From: Meconema thalassinum
Lineage: Eukaryota > Arthropoda > Insecta > Orthoptera > Tettigoniidae
NCBI GenBank assembly: GCA_946902985.2
Contig: OX336388.2
Coordinates: 292,432,526 to 292,496,525 of the forward strand
Direction of reading: 5' to 3'
Length of the DNA: 64,000 bases
Each line of letters opens with the position of its first letter. Position 1 is the stretch's first letter. This document shows, piece by piece, positions 51,840 through 63,285 of the stretch. The position numbers and the translations under genes are program-made. The notes under the pieces were generated by a model. The model searched no databases, was not told the origin of the DNA, and saw only the letters and a program-made list of their open reading frames with translations.

Positions 51840-52230
51840 TAATACCACCTTGTGGTGTGGTAGCTGCCACTCCTGAGGTCCTGGGCTAGTTTCCAAGTAA
51901 TTTAATTCTAGTCTGAGGGTTGGAACGACTCACAATCAGCTTCGTGAGCCAGAACTGAGAAGAGGTAGGTTCAATTCTCACCTTGGCCATCCAAGAAGTG
52001 GTTTTCCGTGGTATCCCCACTTCCACTCCAGGCTAACGCTGGGATTGATCCTGACTTAAGGCAATGGCTGCCTCCTTTCCACTCGTCATCTGAATTACAA
52101 AAAGTAGGCTATACTGCTCGGGTCCATTTTCCATATTCTATGAACTTGCGTGGTGAGGAGAAAGAGCAGGGGAGGGTCAGGCGAGAAGAGAAGGATCTGT
52201 CAACAGCCCACCGTGATATCTGGTATTCCT
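51840..52230 (+). mobile_element. tRNA-derived SINE
   Basis: The head has box B-like AGGTTCAATTCTCACC at about 51967, then AGAAGTGGTTTTCCGTGGTA, CACTTCCACTCCAGGCTAAC and CTGGGATTGATCC. The same family is inverted at 35440-35660. Confidence 0.6.
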
Positions 52231-52419
52231 TTCTATTCCAATAATGCTAACTAGGGCTGTTGCTCAAACCACTGTGGTGTTAGGAATAAGTGAGTGAGTC
52301 ACCGACCAATGTATTTGGTTCTGTACTATGCACGGACCAAGGAACCTCATCACTCGTCAACACCACTGCGATGCACATTTCTCTCAGGTTCACGCAGCTT
52401 AGACCCGAGCAGTACACAC

Positions 52420-55400
52420 CATGGGCGCCCATAGGATTTTTTCCAGGGGGGGGGGGGGGGGGGGGCAAGTAAATATTTTCGTTTCATTGCCTACCTGTCA
52501 CCCCCCCCCCTCCTCCCCTCCCAATCGCCATCCCCCCTCCCCTCCCCATCGCCATCCCCTCCCCCCCCCCACACACACACAAAAAAAAGTTTCATTTCTT
52601 ACTTACTTCGTCTTCGTGATATTCATTATTTGACTGTTCTGAAACTATTGGCTACTTTGTGGCAAGTTTGGGAGGAATGTTTTCTTTGAGTTTTTGTCCG
52701 TTAACGTTCGCTTTTCTTCGTGATTCAACGTCGTAATGTTCAGTTCTTAAAAACAGGAAAAAACTAGTGGTATCGACAAAAATAAAAATCAAGTACCGTA
52801 GTTCATTAAAGTGGTATCGTTAATCCAGTTCGCCAACTTTCTAAATAACTTGATATATTTTCACATGATCCCAAATCACTAAGTTAAACTGTGGAAATAT
52901 CCCAACATCTGAATCAGACAATTATTTAAATAGCACTGTTTCCAAATACGGTAGGCTACGGTATCTAGTTTGTAGTGGCCATTACAGCAGATCGTCACGT
53001 CTTTCCTCTTCTAAACAACCAATCGGAAATACTTCGCATTGCTCTTACTAGAATCATGAAACACTTGTAGTTTACGAACTGATAAACTCGAGCCTATGGT
53101 TTTAGTAAAAATTAGTTTTTTCAATAAAAAATATTTCGCCTGATTATTAATAACCACTAAATAAAATGGATAAAAACCACTATATCACTTACTTCTTACT
53201 ACCATTATTCGCATTCTCGACTGAAACAAGAGGAATTGTGATACAGGAATGGTGATACGAACGTAAACAAATCACTTCTTTCAATGAGTAATTGAGCCTT
53301 ATGCTCAAGCTTTTCTCTGTTTATGAAAATAATAGACGATAAAATAAAACTAACAGATATCGTACAATTCCGTTGAGTTTTATAAAATAACAAGTGATAT
53401 ATTTCGCCGTATTATTGTACCTGTGACGTAAAAAATATACTGTCTAACCAATCTAACACAAATACTTTTTGAGTTTTTAAATTTATGTGTGTTAAGGCTA
53501 CCCTTGAAGAGGGGAAAATTAACCTTTTTATATTCAATAACTGGCATTGTTGTAAATGTAAACAGGTTTAAACTTCATCCCTTGTACTTGACTGTGAGTG
53601 AAATTCTGTTTTATGTTATAACGTGTCATTAGGGGAGTGTGTATATGTAATGTTATTTCAGAGTACCGATAGCGTAGTTTTGAGATGAGTGCCCCGGAAC
53701 ATGAAACATGATACGAAAGTGGTATTTCCCTGAAGGTAGTGTTGAAAATATCATAGGCCTACTAGGGATGGCTGCTGTCAGCGTCGGCAATCAAATTTCG
53801 AATATTTAGGTAACCAGTCGTCATCGTGGAGCTTAAATTGAGGTACTCAACTACACAGATGGGCTTAAAGATCAAATTACTACATTCTGTCCTTTCTTAC
53901 AATGCATGCCACGATGGATTTACGTTGCTGCCCCCGACTTGGAATATGCAGATTTATTAAAGTTGTAACCTTCCCAGGTCACAAGGGATCGAACCCTCAC
54001 TTTCGGGACGTACGATTTTCATAATCGTCCACATATTTTTATTTTATGTCTTTTTGTGTTTTATAATTATGTAATGACGTGTATAATATTATGTGATTTA
54101 TTTCCGATAGATTTGTTTATGTAATTAAGGGATTGTAATTGGCAGGATCTGAGTCTAGTTGTATGTGAATATTTTAACATTGGAATAATCTTCAGTCAGA
54201 GAGTCTGGAATTGTATGCAAGAACCAGGAAGTAGGCTTGTTGTCGCCTGGGGTTTTCTCTCGCAAGCTCAAATGCATGATGACTCATGCAGGTAGGAGGC
54301 TTGGCAACCCTGTGCTAGGGGTGTGTCTAGGGTATTTTGAAGACCAAGAAGGCACTCCTTATATGGTAATGTTTTGTTTTGATTGGCTGGACCCGTGAGG
54401 GAAGCCAGGTAGGCCAGTGATTTGTGGAGGGGAGATGAATGTTATTAGGACTTGACGAAGCTGTGAGTGTGACTCATTCTTAGGACTCCGTGTGGAGTGG
54501 TTCGTATTCTTGGTAAGACTCCGTGAGGGAGTGGAACTTGTATTTTGGACTTGTGTGTTTTTGGTGGAGAAGAAAGGTATTTCAGACGATCACAAGTTGG
54601 TATTCGATGTGCAATTACTGAGTTGCTGGCTGTGCATTCTCAAGGGAATTATGAGCCTAGTTTCAAACAATTAGTCTAGATTGTTTGTCTCGAATCGCAT
54701 GAAGTATTGTAAACTAACGTCTGTTTACCGAAATTCTGAGACCATAGCGGTAAATTGTTATACGACAAATACTAGTAAAATATGTTATGTATTAGTAAAC
54801 TCAGGAGCGAACTAGATGCGATAATCCAACACACGGATTTAAAGCATCTTTGTATAATCAGATCCATGAAACTAGATAAATCGTTGGATGCTGACCATCA
54901 AAGTAATAATGTACATAATATTCATAGTTGAGAGGCTTGCGTGTGAAATATATAGTAATTGTGCTGCGAGTAAGTAGGAGTGATTCTCTGGGAGCAACTA
55001 ACCCTCGAATCAGTAGAGTTAAGTCGTCACAGCTGAAGTCAACGCCTGTAAGTACCAGTCATCATTATTTCCGAGGGTCATCAACATGTCATAAGTGTGC
55101 CTGTGTGAATATGATAGGGAGTTTTAGATAGTCTGTATGACGAGGATCGTGCGAAGTGTATTTCATGTCTGGTATCAGAATATATTGTACATTTTACCAA
55201 ATCTATAGTGCTTTTATTTATGAAGTAACCAGTGTAGTTAAGAGTGAATGTTTATTGCTGTTACTCATACCGTACAGGTGTTTAACCCTCACGCAACCAG
55301 TGAAGCCGAGCAGTTACAAAGTTTCCATAACATATGAGGCTGTTTCTTCGCCTGAGTGTGTATTTAACTATGAGTGGCATACACTGCGTTTGCTAAAATT

Positions 55401-57231
55401 ACAAATTTAAAAAAATAATACGAAGAATGTAGATTGAATTTTAACAGATATCATACACAATCAATGTGCAAAAACAATTATTTAAATACCTGTAACAAGT
55501 TTGGAATTTCCTCATTGGTACAATTTCACATTCAAGTCAGATCAACAGCAAGAACACCATGGTGACTAGGGCGATCCTTTCATTTATGTCCTTAAATAAT
55601 CAACAATGCCAAAGTATATTCTCTTGTGGAGGGCTTAAACTTAATCAACTTGACGTTTAATGACCAAGCAGTTTTGTACAGTTTTCCAGAATTTTTTCCG
55701 TCCCTAAAACCTGCCGCCTTAGCAGTTGCACGTTTGTCCCCCCGTCAATACGGGTCTGAATATAGTAAATTATCCAATATTGTAAGCACGACCTTACAGG
55801 ACCAGTGTTTTACTAGTCAGCATAGAAAAGCATATTTTAGGAGTTAAGAAACGCTATCGATGTTGCAATGTCTAAAAATATCTCCAGAACGTGCTTTTCA
55901 TATCGACACTGCCGAAGTGAGGTGGCAAAAGTAGTAGCCACTCAAGATAGTGATAGGGAAACATGCGGTATTTAACACTAGGCATAACCGTATTGAAATT
56001 TGGAGCTTACCTAGATATAAGGCCCCTTTAAACATCAATTATCATCATCATCATCATCCATTGGTGACAGAGTGCATGGCATCATTAGAACCATATTTTT
56101 ATTTAACAATTGTAAATACATATTACGTCAGCAACATTACAGAATTTTGTTATTGTAACAGTTGTCAGTTGACTATTTGTAACTTTCATTTATGAAATAA
56201 ACTGGTGTGACAATGAACAATCTTATTTCAACATTCTCGGAAATCCAGGCCCCCTAAGGGCGCCCACGATATTAACCCATGCATGAGTACCAAATGGCTG
56301 AACAGACCCACTTAAAGCTTGGATATTCTAAGAACAATTCTTAGTCAGCACCCACAAACTGAGAGTAATCAACATGCAAAATTTCAGTTTCATAGCCCTT
56401 GTGGTTACAAAGATACGATGATTAACGAGTGAGTACCTCCTTTTTGGATTATATATAATAAGATAAGATTGCATTACTTACCTTTAAATTAAATATAAAT
56501 ACATTCGTAGACGAGGTACACAAAATTAATAAATAATACTGTCCGCACACAGACACAGTCAAGGTGGCCGTTCATAGTGAACACAATACTCACGAATGGA
56601 ATGTAGGCTACGTGCATATAAATTACATTATTCCTTTGTAATATTACTCAAGTGTCTAATTTAAAGCGAAAGCACACCAGAACTATTGCATAACTGACAT
56701 AATATGTAGGATGATATTAACCTTCCGGTGGGTGCTACTGATCTTATCTCATATTCGTCAACTACCTTACAGAAGTAACGTCTTTCCACATGACATTCAA
56801 ATCCATATCGGCCAGTTTGTCAATGACGCTTCTACACATTTGCTGTTGTTGCAAAAGTGATGTGCGAGGCAGATTACGCCTGATCGAGCACCATTAAGTA
56901 ATAGACTATGTAGAGAACGAATGAGTGTTTCACTAATTGAGGCAAAACTATTCTTCAGCAAATATTGTAATTTTTAAAATTCAGATTTCTGAGGTGTGCC
57001 AGACAGGCTTAATGCGCCCATTGCCACTATACAGTGTTTGGCCTGTCAGAATGTTAAATATCTGAAGTATGTATGTATATTTAGTACAAATTTATTAGAA
57101 TACTGTAAGCACTTTTGCAAAAAAAAAAATTGTTCTCAGTCTGATTTTCATATCGTTTTATTTTTCAAGGATCCAGGGGGGGGGGGCTATGCCCCTCCCC
57201 TGCCCCCCCCCCCTCCGTATGGGCGCCCATG
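52420..57231. mobile_element. hAT-type DNA transposon, non-autonomous or decayed
   Basis: An 8-bp duplication GTACACAC lies at 52412-52419 and 57232-57239. The ends are CATGGGCGCCCATA and its inverted copy TATGGGCGCCCATG, each followed inward by a G- or C-run (G about 20 at 52445-52464). The 4.8-kb interior has no transposase frame. It includes C-rich low-complexity sequence (52500-52570), an inverted box B-like AGGGATCGAACCCTC (53986), and a LINE tail at about 55990-56057. The 8-bp duplication points to hAT. Terminal repeat length is only about 14 bp, so an independent check is desirable. Confidence 0.7.
55990..56057 (+). mobile_element. Truncated LINE tail
   Basis: GATATAAGGCCCCTTTAAAC and ATCAATT(ATC)n match the tails at 4493-4545 and 47398-47450. 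The target duplication was not found. Confidence 0.55.
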
Positions 57232-57239
57232 GTACACAC

Positions 57240-58340
57240 TACTACAGATACTACAATAACACAGATTATCATACAAATCCTACATACTTCCAAATACATG
57301 GGGGTAAATGAATTAATATCAACAACACAATGATTCTACAATAAGAGATTCTTTTAAAATGTAGTTAAAGTAGGTGCAACCATACACATATCAGCAAATT
57401 CAAGTTCTCCATTTGAAGCATTACATATTTCATTAAGTTTACTGTTTCAACATACAAACTTGCATGTGTTGTAGGAATTTTCTGTTCATCAGTGTTAGCC
57501 ATGGCATAAAGGAGGGAAGAGGTTCATTATCCTGTGCTATAGCCTACTGTTATGCCTTGGCAAGAAAGAAGAAAGGAACATGCCTCAACATGTACTTTTA
57601 GGAGGACCAGATTTGATTCTGTATTTTTGCTAAGTGTGATCTTGGCTCTCGCTGTTATTTTTCTTCGTTGACAACTTTTTAAATAAAACATGATGATTTC
57701 TAGCAGTATTGAGTGTTTTTCTTGTTTTTCAATGAAAGTCCTATTTCTCCTTTCCCCTTCACAGGATGTCATAGAATTTACTGTATTAGTGTGCGATGAT
57801 TTCTTTGATGTACTTACTGTATTTCACCCTGTAAAAATTGGTGAACTGGATATATTTTAAAGGGAATATGAAATGAACTACTGTATAGAGATTTTGTATT
57901 ATCCAATTATTTTTCGGAAATTTCAGTCTCCCAATGAATCTGACACTAAGTGCACTAACAATTTTAGTGTGATCTGGTTACACCACCTGTTTACTTAGCA
58001 TTCTCTCTTAATTGGGAAAATTTTCCATTTTTGGTCCGTATTGACAATTATAATTTGTTTTATTCAAATTCTCTCTTAACATTTTACTGTTATTGCTAAC
58101 AGCATCAAGCATTTTAAGATATGAATATTCTCCCTTCTCAGTACTTTTCCTTTGCAGTTTATTCTAATAACTAATTGGTTATAGGCCTAATGTGGTTAAT
58201 TGGAAGGCACCTTTTTTAAGGTGAGTAATAATATGCTGCAGGCCTTTTAGTAGCCTAATTCTTGTCACCAATGCAATATGCTCCAATTGCAACTGAAAGA
58301 AATGTAAACATGTAAATTATTGATGAGGTCATGTCCTAAA
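57240..58340. other. Non-coding spacer
   Basis: AT-rich sequence without supported coding or repeat features. The - strand frame at 57772-57527 has no recognisable domain. Confidence 0.35.
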
Positions 58341-58394
58341 ATAGGGGCAGATGACCTCGTAGTTCCGCCCCTTAAAACAACAATAACTAACTAA
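58341..58394 (+). mobile_element. Very short truncated LINE-B 3' end with target duplication
   Basis: About 54 bp of LINE-B tail (GGGGCAGATGACCTCGTAGT to AACTAACTAA) is flanked by 11-bp CATGTCCTAAA at 58330-58340 and 58395-58405. It is nearly identical to the tail at 24304-24355. Confidence 0.85.
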
Positions 58395-58767
58395 CATGTC
58401 CTAAATGCTGTGATTGTTCATTTCAGAGTTCTGGAATTCACAATTTCCCACTTAGGTATTATTTAAAAGAGAAACTGTTATTGGTATTTTGAATGTGATT
58501 TATTTATTGTAGATCATATGATTATCTCCACACTTAAAAACGTGCTATAAGTATTGGGAAGATTGTGATTTTCGGAACATTGAAGTGGGCAGAGCATTTA
58601 GGACGAGAATATTTAGCGGAACGAGGGGAAGGGGTGGGGTAGGCTACCCGCACGGCCGTGCTACACGTCAACTAGTACCGCGGTCAAACACCAGATAGCG
58701 CTGAAGTCTTAGGTGCCAAATATTAGCATGGCTGTCGGCTATCTGTAGTAGTAGGTAATCTGTGGCC

Positions 58768-58833
58768 GAACATGTCCTCGGACACTCCCGGCACTAAAAG
58801 CCATACGATAAATATATAAATAAATAAATAAAT
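58768..58833 (+). mobile_element. SINE tail fragment
   Basis: ACACTCCCGGCACTAAAAGC and CATACGATAAATATA, then (AAAT)n, match the end of the SINE at 62761-63095. Confidence 0.65.
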
Positions 58834-59389
58834 AAGAGGTGTTCCACGATAATTACACATATTTTGATATTTCGACGCAAATGAGGTGTATGAATGTGTA
58901 TAAAAAATTAACGTTAATGGAATGCGCATAATTAGGCGCACTGGCAGTTCAAGGTAATTTCGATCCTCACACATGATTAAGAAAGAAATGGCTTCGATTG
59001 ACTGCAGAAATAATTCCTGTTTAATCTATGGAATTTGAAATGTATCAGATGATACATGTAGTGGGATTTTTGATGGAGATCTTTCAAATAAATGAAATAC
59101 ATTTACATGAATTATTAAGGATGGAGATTTATAATAGTTAACTATGACAAACCAATGTTTTATTGATAAGATTCTTGTGAGATTTAACAATAATTGTACT
59201 ATGACAAAGTATTCATGTCAACGACATCATGGAGACTCTGACAGTCTACTGATTATTAGAAAAGTTTATCACTTTAATAGAAAGTGAAGATATGAGAAAG
59301 AGTCCGTGTATATTCTGTAAATATGTGTGTGGAATGTACTAGAAGTGTTTAATTAATCGCAGAGTTGAACAAGGAGATTACATTTGAAT
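58834..59389. other. Non-coding spacer
   Basis: AT-rich, no supported feature. Confidence 0.35.
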
Positions 59390-59850
59390 AATTAACGACA
59401 ATAATCAACGCATAAATAATTCGTGTTGAAGGTATTCATCATCAGCCGATACTCGTATCTTCCCTGCACTCCTAAGCTCTCGTGTCCGCACGATGGAGAT
59501 GCCGCTGACGACTCAGCAGACCGATCCTCACATACGTCACATCTGATGGTAGGGGGTGGACGTGGACGGTGTTTGGCGGAGTTTTCTTCTCTGACGAGCT
59601 GCCGTTTCCTGTCTTTGACGATTTTGTTCAAAAAGTAGAACAGCATCGAAGGTGGTTTTGCGCCAGCGCGAACGGTCCTCTGCAAGGGTACACCATGGAT
59701 TGATAGATACATTTTTGAAGGTTTCTTTGAGCTGATCAAAGGTGCACCTGTTGGTTTCTTGCTTGGGCTGAGTTCACTGTACAAGATCTGCCGAGGGAGT
59801 CGGTCATCACTCATACGCTGGACATGGCCAGACCATTAATCCAGTCATAA
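59390..59850 (-). pseudogene. LINE C-terminal fragment
   Basis: WSGHVQRMSDDRLPRQILYS begins at about 59838 and leads into ELSPSKKPTGAP. This is the basic block near the C-terminus of many LINE polyproteins (a GHV.RM..RLPRQ pattern). Downstream the frame is shifted: RKRQLVREENSAKHRPRP and IRCDVCEDRSAESS. It is a short 5'-truncated pseudogene of a LINE not otherwise present in full. Confidence 0.6.
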
Positions 59851-59995
59851 ATGAAGTGCAAGCCCAGAGAATATATTAATTTTTACAACGTGATTGAACT
59901 GGTGATGATTTTGAAAAAAAAAATTTTTTTGCTAAACAATCTCCTTGAATTTAAATTAAGAAAATAATAGGTTGATTTGTGAGATTGGAGATAAC

Positions 59996-60713
59996 CAGGC
60001 GCGGATCTAGAGTTTGGCTTGGGGGGGTTCACAGAATCGAAATTGTTAAGAAAAATGGTATCACTAACAACGCAATCACAAAATATCCAAACGTACAAAA
60101 CCAGACCAATTTTTTTGCAAGCTACATGGATAGAAATTTGATGCGTTTAGCGCACCAAAACTATTCGTACAAATTGCAACGGCGTGTTTTGCGACTTTTA
60201 CATCGAGCTTCGAGAAAAGTATCAAGGTACGTTACAGTTTCGGCAAGTCGAGTTGGTACCGACAAAGGGAGAAAGTCACAGCTTAAATTGCCAACCAAGC
60301 TTGCAGTTTGGACGTCAGCAAAACTTTTTGGTGCGAAAAAGGCCCCAAATTCCTATCCGTGCATTGCTGCACATTCATCGTGACATCACTATTGACATCG
60401 ATTCGGTTATCACAAGGGTTGTTAAACAAAATAGACGAGTTGATTTTGTTACACAAATAATCGTTTTTATATAACAGGTATGAAGTTGTAAATATGAACA
60501 GTTGTACCAGAACATAATAATTGCAATAAAGCTATTTTCAGTATTGAATACAATGAAAAATACTGTTTATCAGTTAAAATTCGTTAAGTTTTATTTGTCT
60601 GGTTATTATGTTTTCGTTTTTTGAGTTTGCAAAAAAATTTGGTCTCTGTTTGGGGGGGGGGGGGGGTCATGACCCTCGTGCCGCCCCCCCCCCCCCCCCT
60701 GAATCCGCGCCTG
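59996..60713 (-). mobile_element. hAT-type MITE, copy 2, inverted
   Basis: The 718-bp relative of 28024-28722, in the opposite orientation. Ends are CAGGCGCGGAT and ATCCGCGCCTG. Flanks GAGATAAC (59988-59995) and GAAATAAC (60714-60721) are an 8-bp duplication with one mismatch. G- and C-runs occur near 60651-60699. It lacks the long T-run of copy 1. Confidence 0.88.
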
Positions 60714-61234
60714 GAAATAACTTAATATGCTCATTCCAGGACAATCTTTTTTAAGTTGGATCAGAGATCCCAACATTAATTTCACTTTTTTTTTTCTCAC
60801 AAATGCTAGGATATTGAATTAATGGCTAAATAAAAGTTCAGGATTTGTTTTTACATTTTTATTCCAATTTTGTTATACCTTCCTGAGATTAATAGTGCCC
60901 TATTTAGTGTGTTTTGCAGTTTTAGTTTGATGCAACCTTCCAACCCAATCTGAGATACTTTGTCTCATGCCGCCCAAACATTGTGTTGTATTTTTCATGC
61001 GAAACTAAGATTCACGTACCGTATTAAATTCTTCTTTAACTTATTATACTCCCTTTTGTTTGATTTTGCGGTGTTATTTTTTCATCTGCTCATCGCAAAT
61101 CTCATCCGAGAAATGGGCGCACAACAAAATTCCAGACAGGAAATGGAAATGATAATAAGTTATAGTGGTTTGATTTTTGTATGACACAGATAAATTTGCC
61201 TAGTGTTAAAGGAAGCGGAACATTATTATTGCAG
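60714..61234. other. End of the giant intron
   Basis: T-rich sequence before the acceptor at 61231-61234. No other gene is supported. A pyrimidine-rich tract directly at the acceptor is weak (ATTATTATTGCAG). Confidence 0.35.
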
Positions 61235-61400
61235 ACATGAAACAGGAGCTGCACCACAGGACAGGCGAAGTGAGTGACCTGAGAATCCATCTGTCAGATG
61301 TCACAGCCTCCTTGCAGGACCTGCACAAGCAGCACACTCAACTCAAGCAGCACCTAGAGAACAACTCTGTGGACAAGGACAAGTACCTAGACCTCAAGAG
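61235..61400 (+). CDS. Coiled-coil exon, probably of the same gene as the exon at 5597
   Basis: The exon is bounded by TTGCAG|AC and CAAGAG|GTAAAG. With the phase 1 base from exon 5597-5819 it reads Asn and then MKQELHHRTGEVSDLRIHLS, followed by VTASLQDLHKQHTQLKQHL and VDKDKYLDLKR, 55 residues without stop. The heptad pattern, GC-richer codons and phase fit a continuing coiled-coil protein. It leaves phase 2. No ortholog can be named from this exon alone. Alternatively it belongs to another coiled-coil gene. Confidence 0.65.
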
Positions 61401-61816
61401 GTAAAGCTATTGACGTCACTGATAATATAATGGTAGAAGTTTCCTCATCTGTTAAACTTCCTCCTGGGCGAAACCCACACAAGACATGGTATAAACCTAG
61501 AAACTTGCTGACACTTTTGATTAATAGGCTGGTCGAATAATCCATTAATTATTTGGTCGAAGAGACATGAAAATGACCATGTCTACCCAAAAACTCCTTA
61601 TTGATAAAGTTTAATTAATTAGGAAAATAATACCTTAAGTGAATAACCCGCCATCGGTAGCGTTGTCCTCACTTACACGAGAGACAGCGTGTATAGGCGC
61701 TCCCTAACATCAGCTTGGTGTATGATTTAGTGCTTATACGGACTCTTCTTGGCATTTAGAATAAATTATACTAGTCTTTGGTTATTTAGTATATATCTAG
61801 GTAAGTATATACTTAC
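61401..61816. other. Next intron, proximal part
   Basis: No gene is supported. It begins with a GTAAAG donor. The sequence to 61816 is unremarkable AT-rich DNA. Confidence 0.4.
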
Positions 61817-62495
61817 ATCATCATCATCTTGTACAGTTTCCAACCCCCGGCTGGGTCTGTTTGGAACATAAGCCTCGCCACTTAGTTCTTTGTTCCCACC
61901 ACCTCTCCGCTGTCACTCTGGTCCAGTCCTCGCCTCTCTTCTTGACACAGTCCTCCACTCCTTTCAGCCATCTATCTCTTGGTCTTCCCCTTGGTCGTTT
62001 CTTCTGCATCTGCATCTCATGTATCCTCTTGGGAATCTTCTTCTCATCCATTCTCTTTAAGTGTCCATACCACCTCAGTCTTGATGTCTCAATCCTACCT
62101 TGCAAGGGCTCCTCTTTCACCATTTCCCTGACCTTTTCATTCCTCACCCTGTCTCTTCTTGTTACTCCAATCCTACTTCGCAGGAACTTAATTTCACCTG
62201 CCTGTATTCTGCTTATGTCTCTTTTCTTCATTGTCCACGTTTCTGAAGCATAGGTCAGTATCGGGATATAGTAGCTTCTGTATAACACTTCCTTGCTTTA
62301 TTGTGGGACATCTTTATTCCACACTAAGCTCCTAATGCTTCTCAGAAATGCTTCTGCCTGTCTGCCAAGTTCCATAATCTCTTTGTCATTTCTCCCATTT
62401 TCCTCCACTATACTTCCCAAGTACTTGAGACTTTCCACCTTCTTCAGCTGTCCACCTCCAAGTGTTATCTCACTCATTGGTCTGTATATATCCAC
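61817..62495 (-). pseudogene. RTE-like LINE 3' fragment
   Basis: The - strand has LGGGQLKKVESLKYLGSIVE (62298-62495) and, after a frameshift near 62290, LYRSYYIPILTYASETW, TSRLRWYGHLKRMDEKKIPK and RGRPRDRWLKGVEDCVKK. These are the post-polymerase blocks of an RTE-like LINE similar to LINE-A. It ends in a (GAT)n tail at about 61817-61828. It is truncated at its 5' end. Confidence 0.85.
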
Positions 62496-62751
62496 AATAG
62501 TTTATTACCTAAAAATTAACTACTACAATTTTGACTCCTACATTATTTTCGTTCTTTTAGAAGGTAATTATAATTTTGTTTTATTAGACTCGTTTTATGT
62601 TACCCCTTTATATACACATAAATCTACATAAACATTACTAAATATTATGAAAAGGAACAAAATACCTTGGCATTACATTGCTAAACAACAAATTTGATCA
62701 TGATTTGTAAACAACAATATTTTCTATCATTGTTCTATTCACTCATTTCAC
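62496..62751. other. Non-coding spacer
   Basis: AT-rich; no supported feature. Confidence 0.35.
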
Positions 62752-62760
62752 TATCTGAAT

Positions 62761-63095
62761 ACCGGGTGAGTTAGCCGTGGTTGTTACGGCGTGGCTGCAG
62801 GCATTCGCTCACATCAGGGAGGCGAGGAGGTTCGAATCCCCCCGCCGGCAACCTTGAAGATGGTTTTCTGTGGTTTCCCATCTTCCTTCCAGGCAAATGC
62901 CAGGGTTGGTCCCTAACTATAGGCCACAGCCGCTACCTTCCAACTCCTAGTCCTTACATTCACACTTTCCTTCCCCAGACAACACTCCACACGCACGGTA
63001 CTTGTAGCTCACCCCATGGGTGTCCGCTAAAAGCAGCTACTAACTACGGGGAATCAAACACTCCCGGCACTAAAAGCCATATGCTAATATATATA
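62761..63095 (+). mobile_element. tRNA-derived SINE with target duplication
   Basis: The SINE starts ACCGGGTGAGTTAGCCGTGG (box A region), has box B GGTTCGAATCC at about 62830, and a body with GCAAATGCCAGGGTTGGTCC. It ends TAAAAGCCATATGCTAATAT(AT)n. The 9-bp TATCTGAAT flanks it at 62752-62760 and 63096-63104. Fragments of the same family occur at 46965 and 58768. Confidence 0.88.
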
Positions 63096-63104
63096 TATCT
63101 GAAT

Positions 63105-63285
63105 CGTTGGATTGCTCAGTATCAGTTTGATGCATGGAATGTTCTCTAGGATCATCACTTACACATTCAGAAGCACAGTCTTGGTCGTCAACATCTGTAA
63201 ATACGTCGTCCTCTTCTTCAATCCAGCTCAAAAGAACAGATTCACTAAGCCTATTAGCCTTTAAAACTTCACTTTGACACTTCTC
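63105..63285 (-). pseudogene. Acidic coding fragment, possibly a piggyBac-type transposase N-terminus
   Basis: The - strand reads SEVLKANRLSESVLLSWIEE, then EDDVFTDVDDQDCASECVSD and MHQTDTEQSNDSD. Without the SINE it would run on briefly through SEMSE to a stop. The Ser/Asp/Glu-rich style resembles N-termini of piggyBac-type transposases, which is a weak resemblance. No catalytic region is present. It could also be an unrelated host fragment. Confidence 0.25.

Larger units (their letters stand above)
5820..61234 (+). other. Putative giant intron of the coiled-coil gene
   Basis: The interval runs from a GTAAGT donor at 5820 to a TTATTATTGCAG acceptor ending at 61234, and the exon phases match (1 to 1). 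I found no other host-like exon inside it apart from a weak THAP-like piece at 47775. Its content is nested transposable elements. Further unseen small exons remain possible, so intron length is an upper estimate from this window. Confidence 0.5.

Noticed and set aside
52290..52633. Glycine- and proline-rich small proteins
   Set aside because: They arise from the G- and C-runs at the hAT element end and are low-complexity artefacts.
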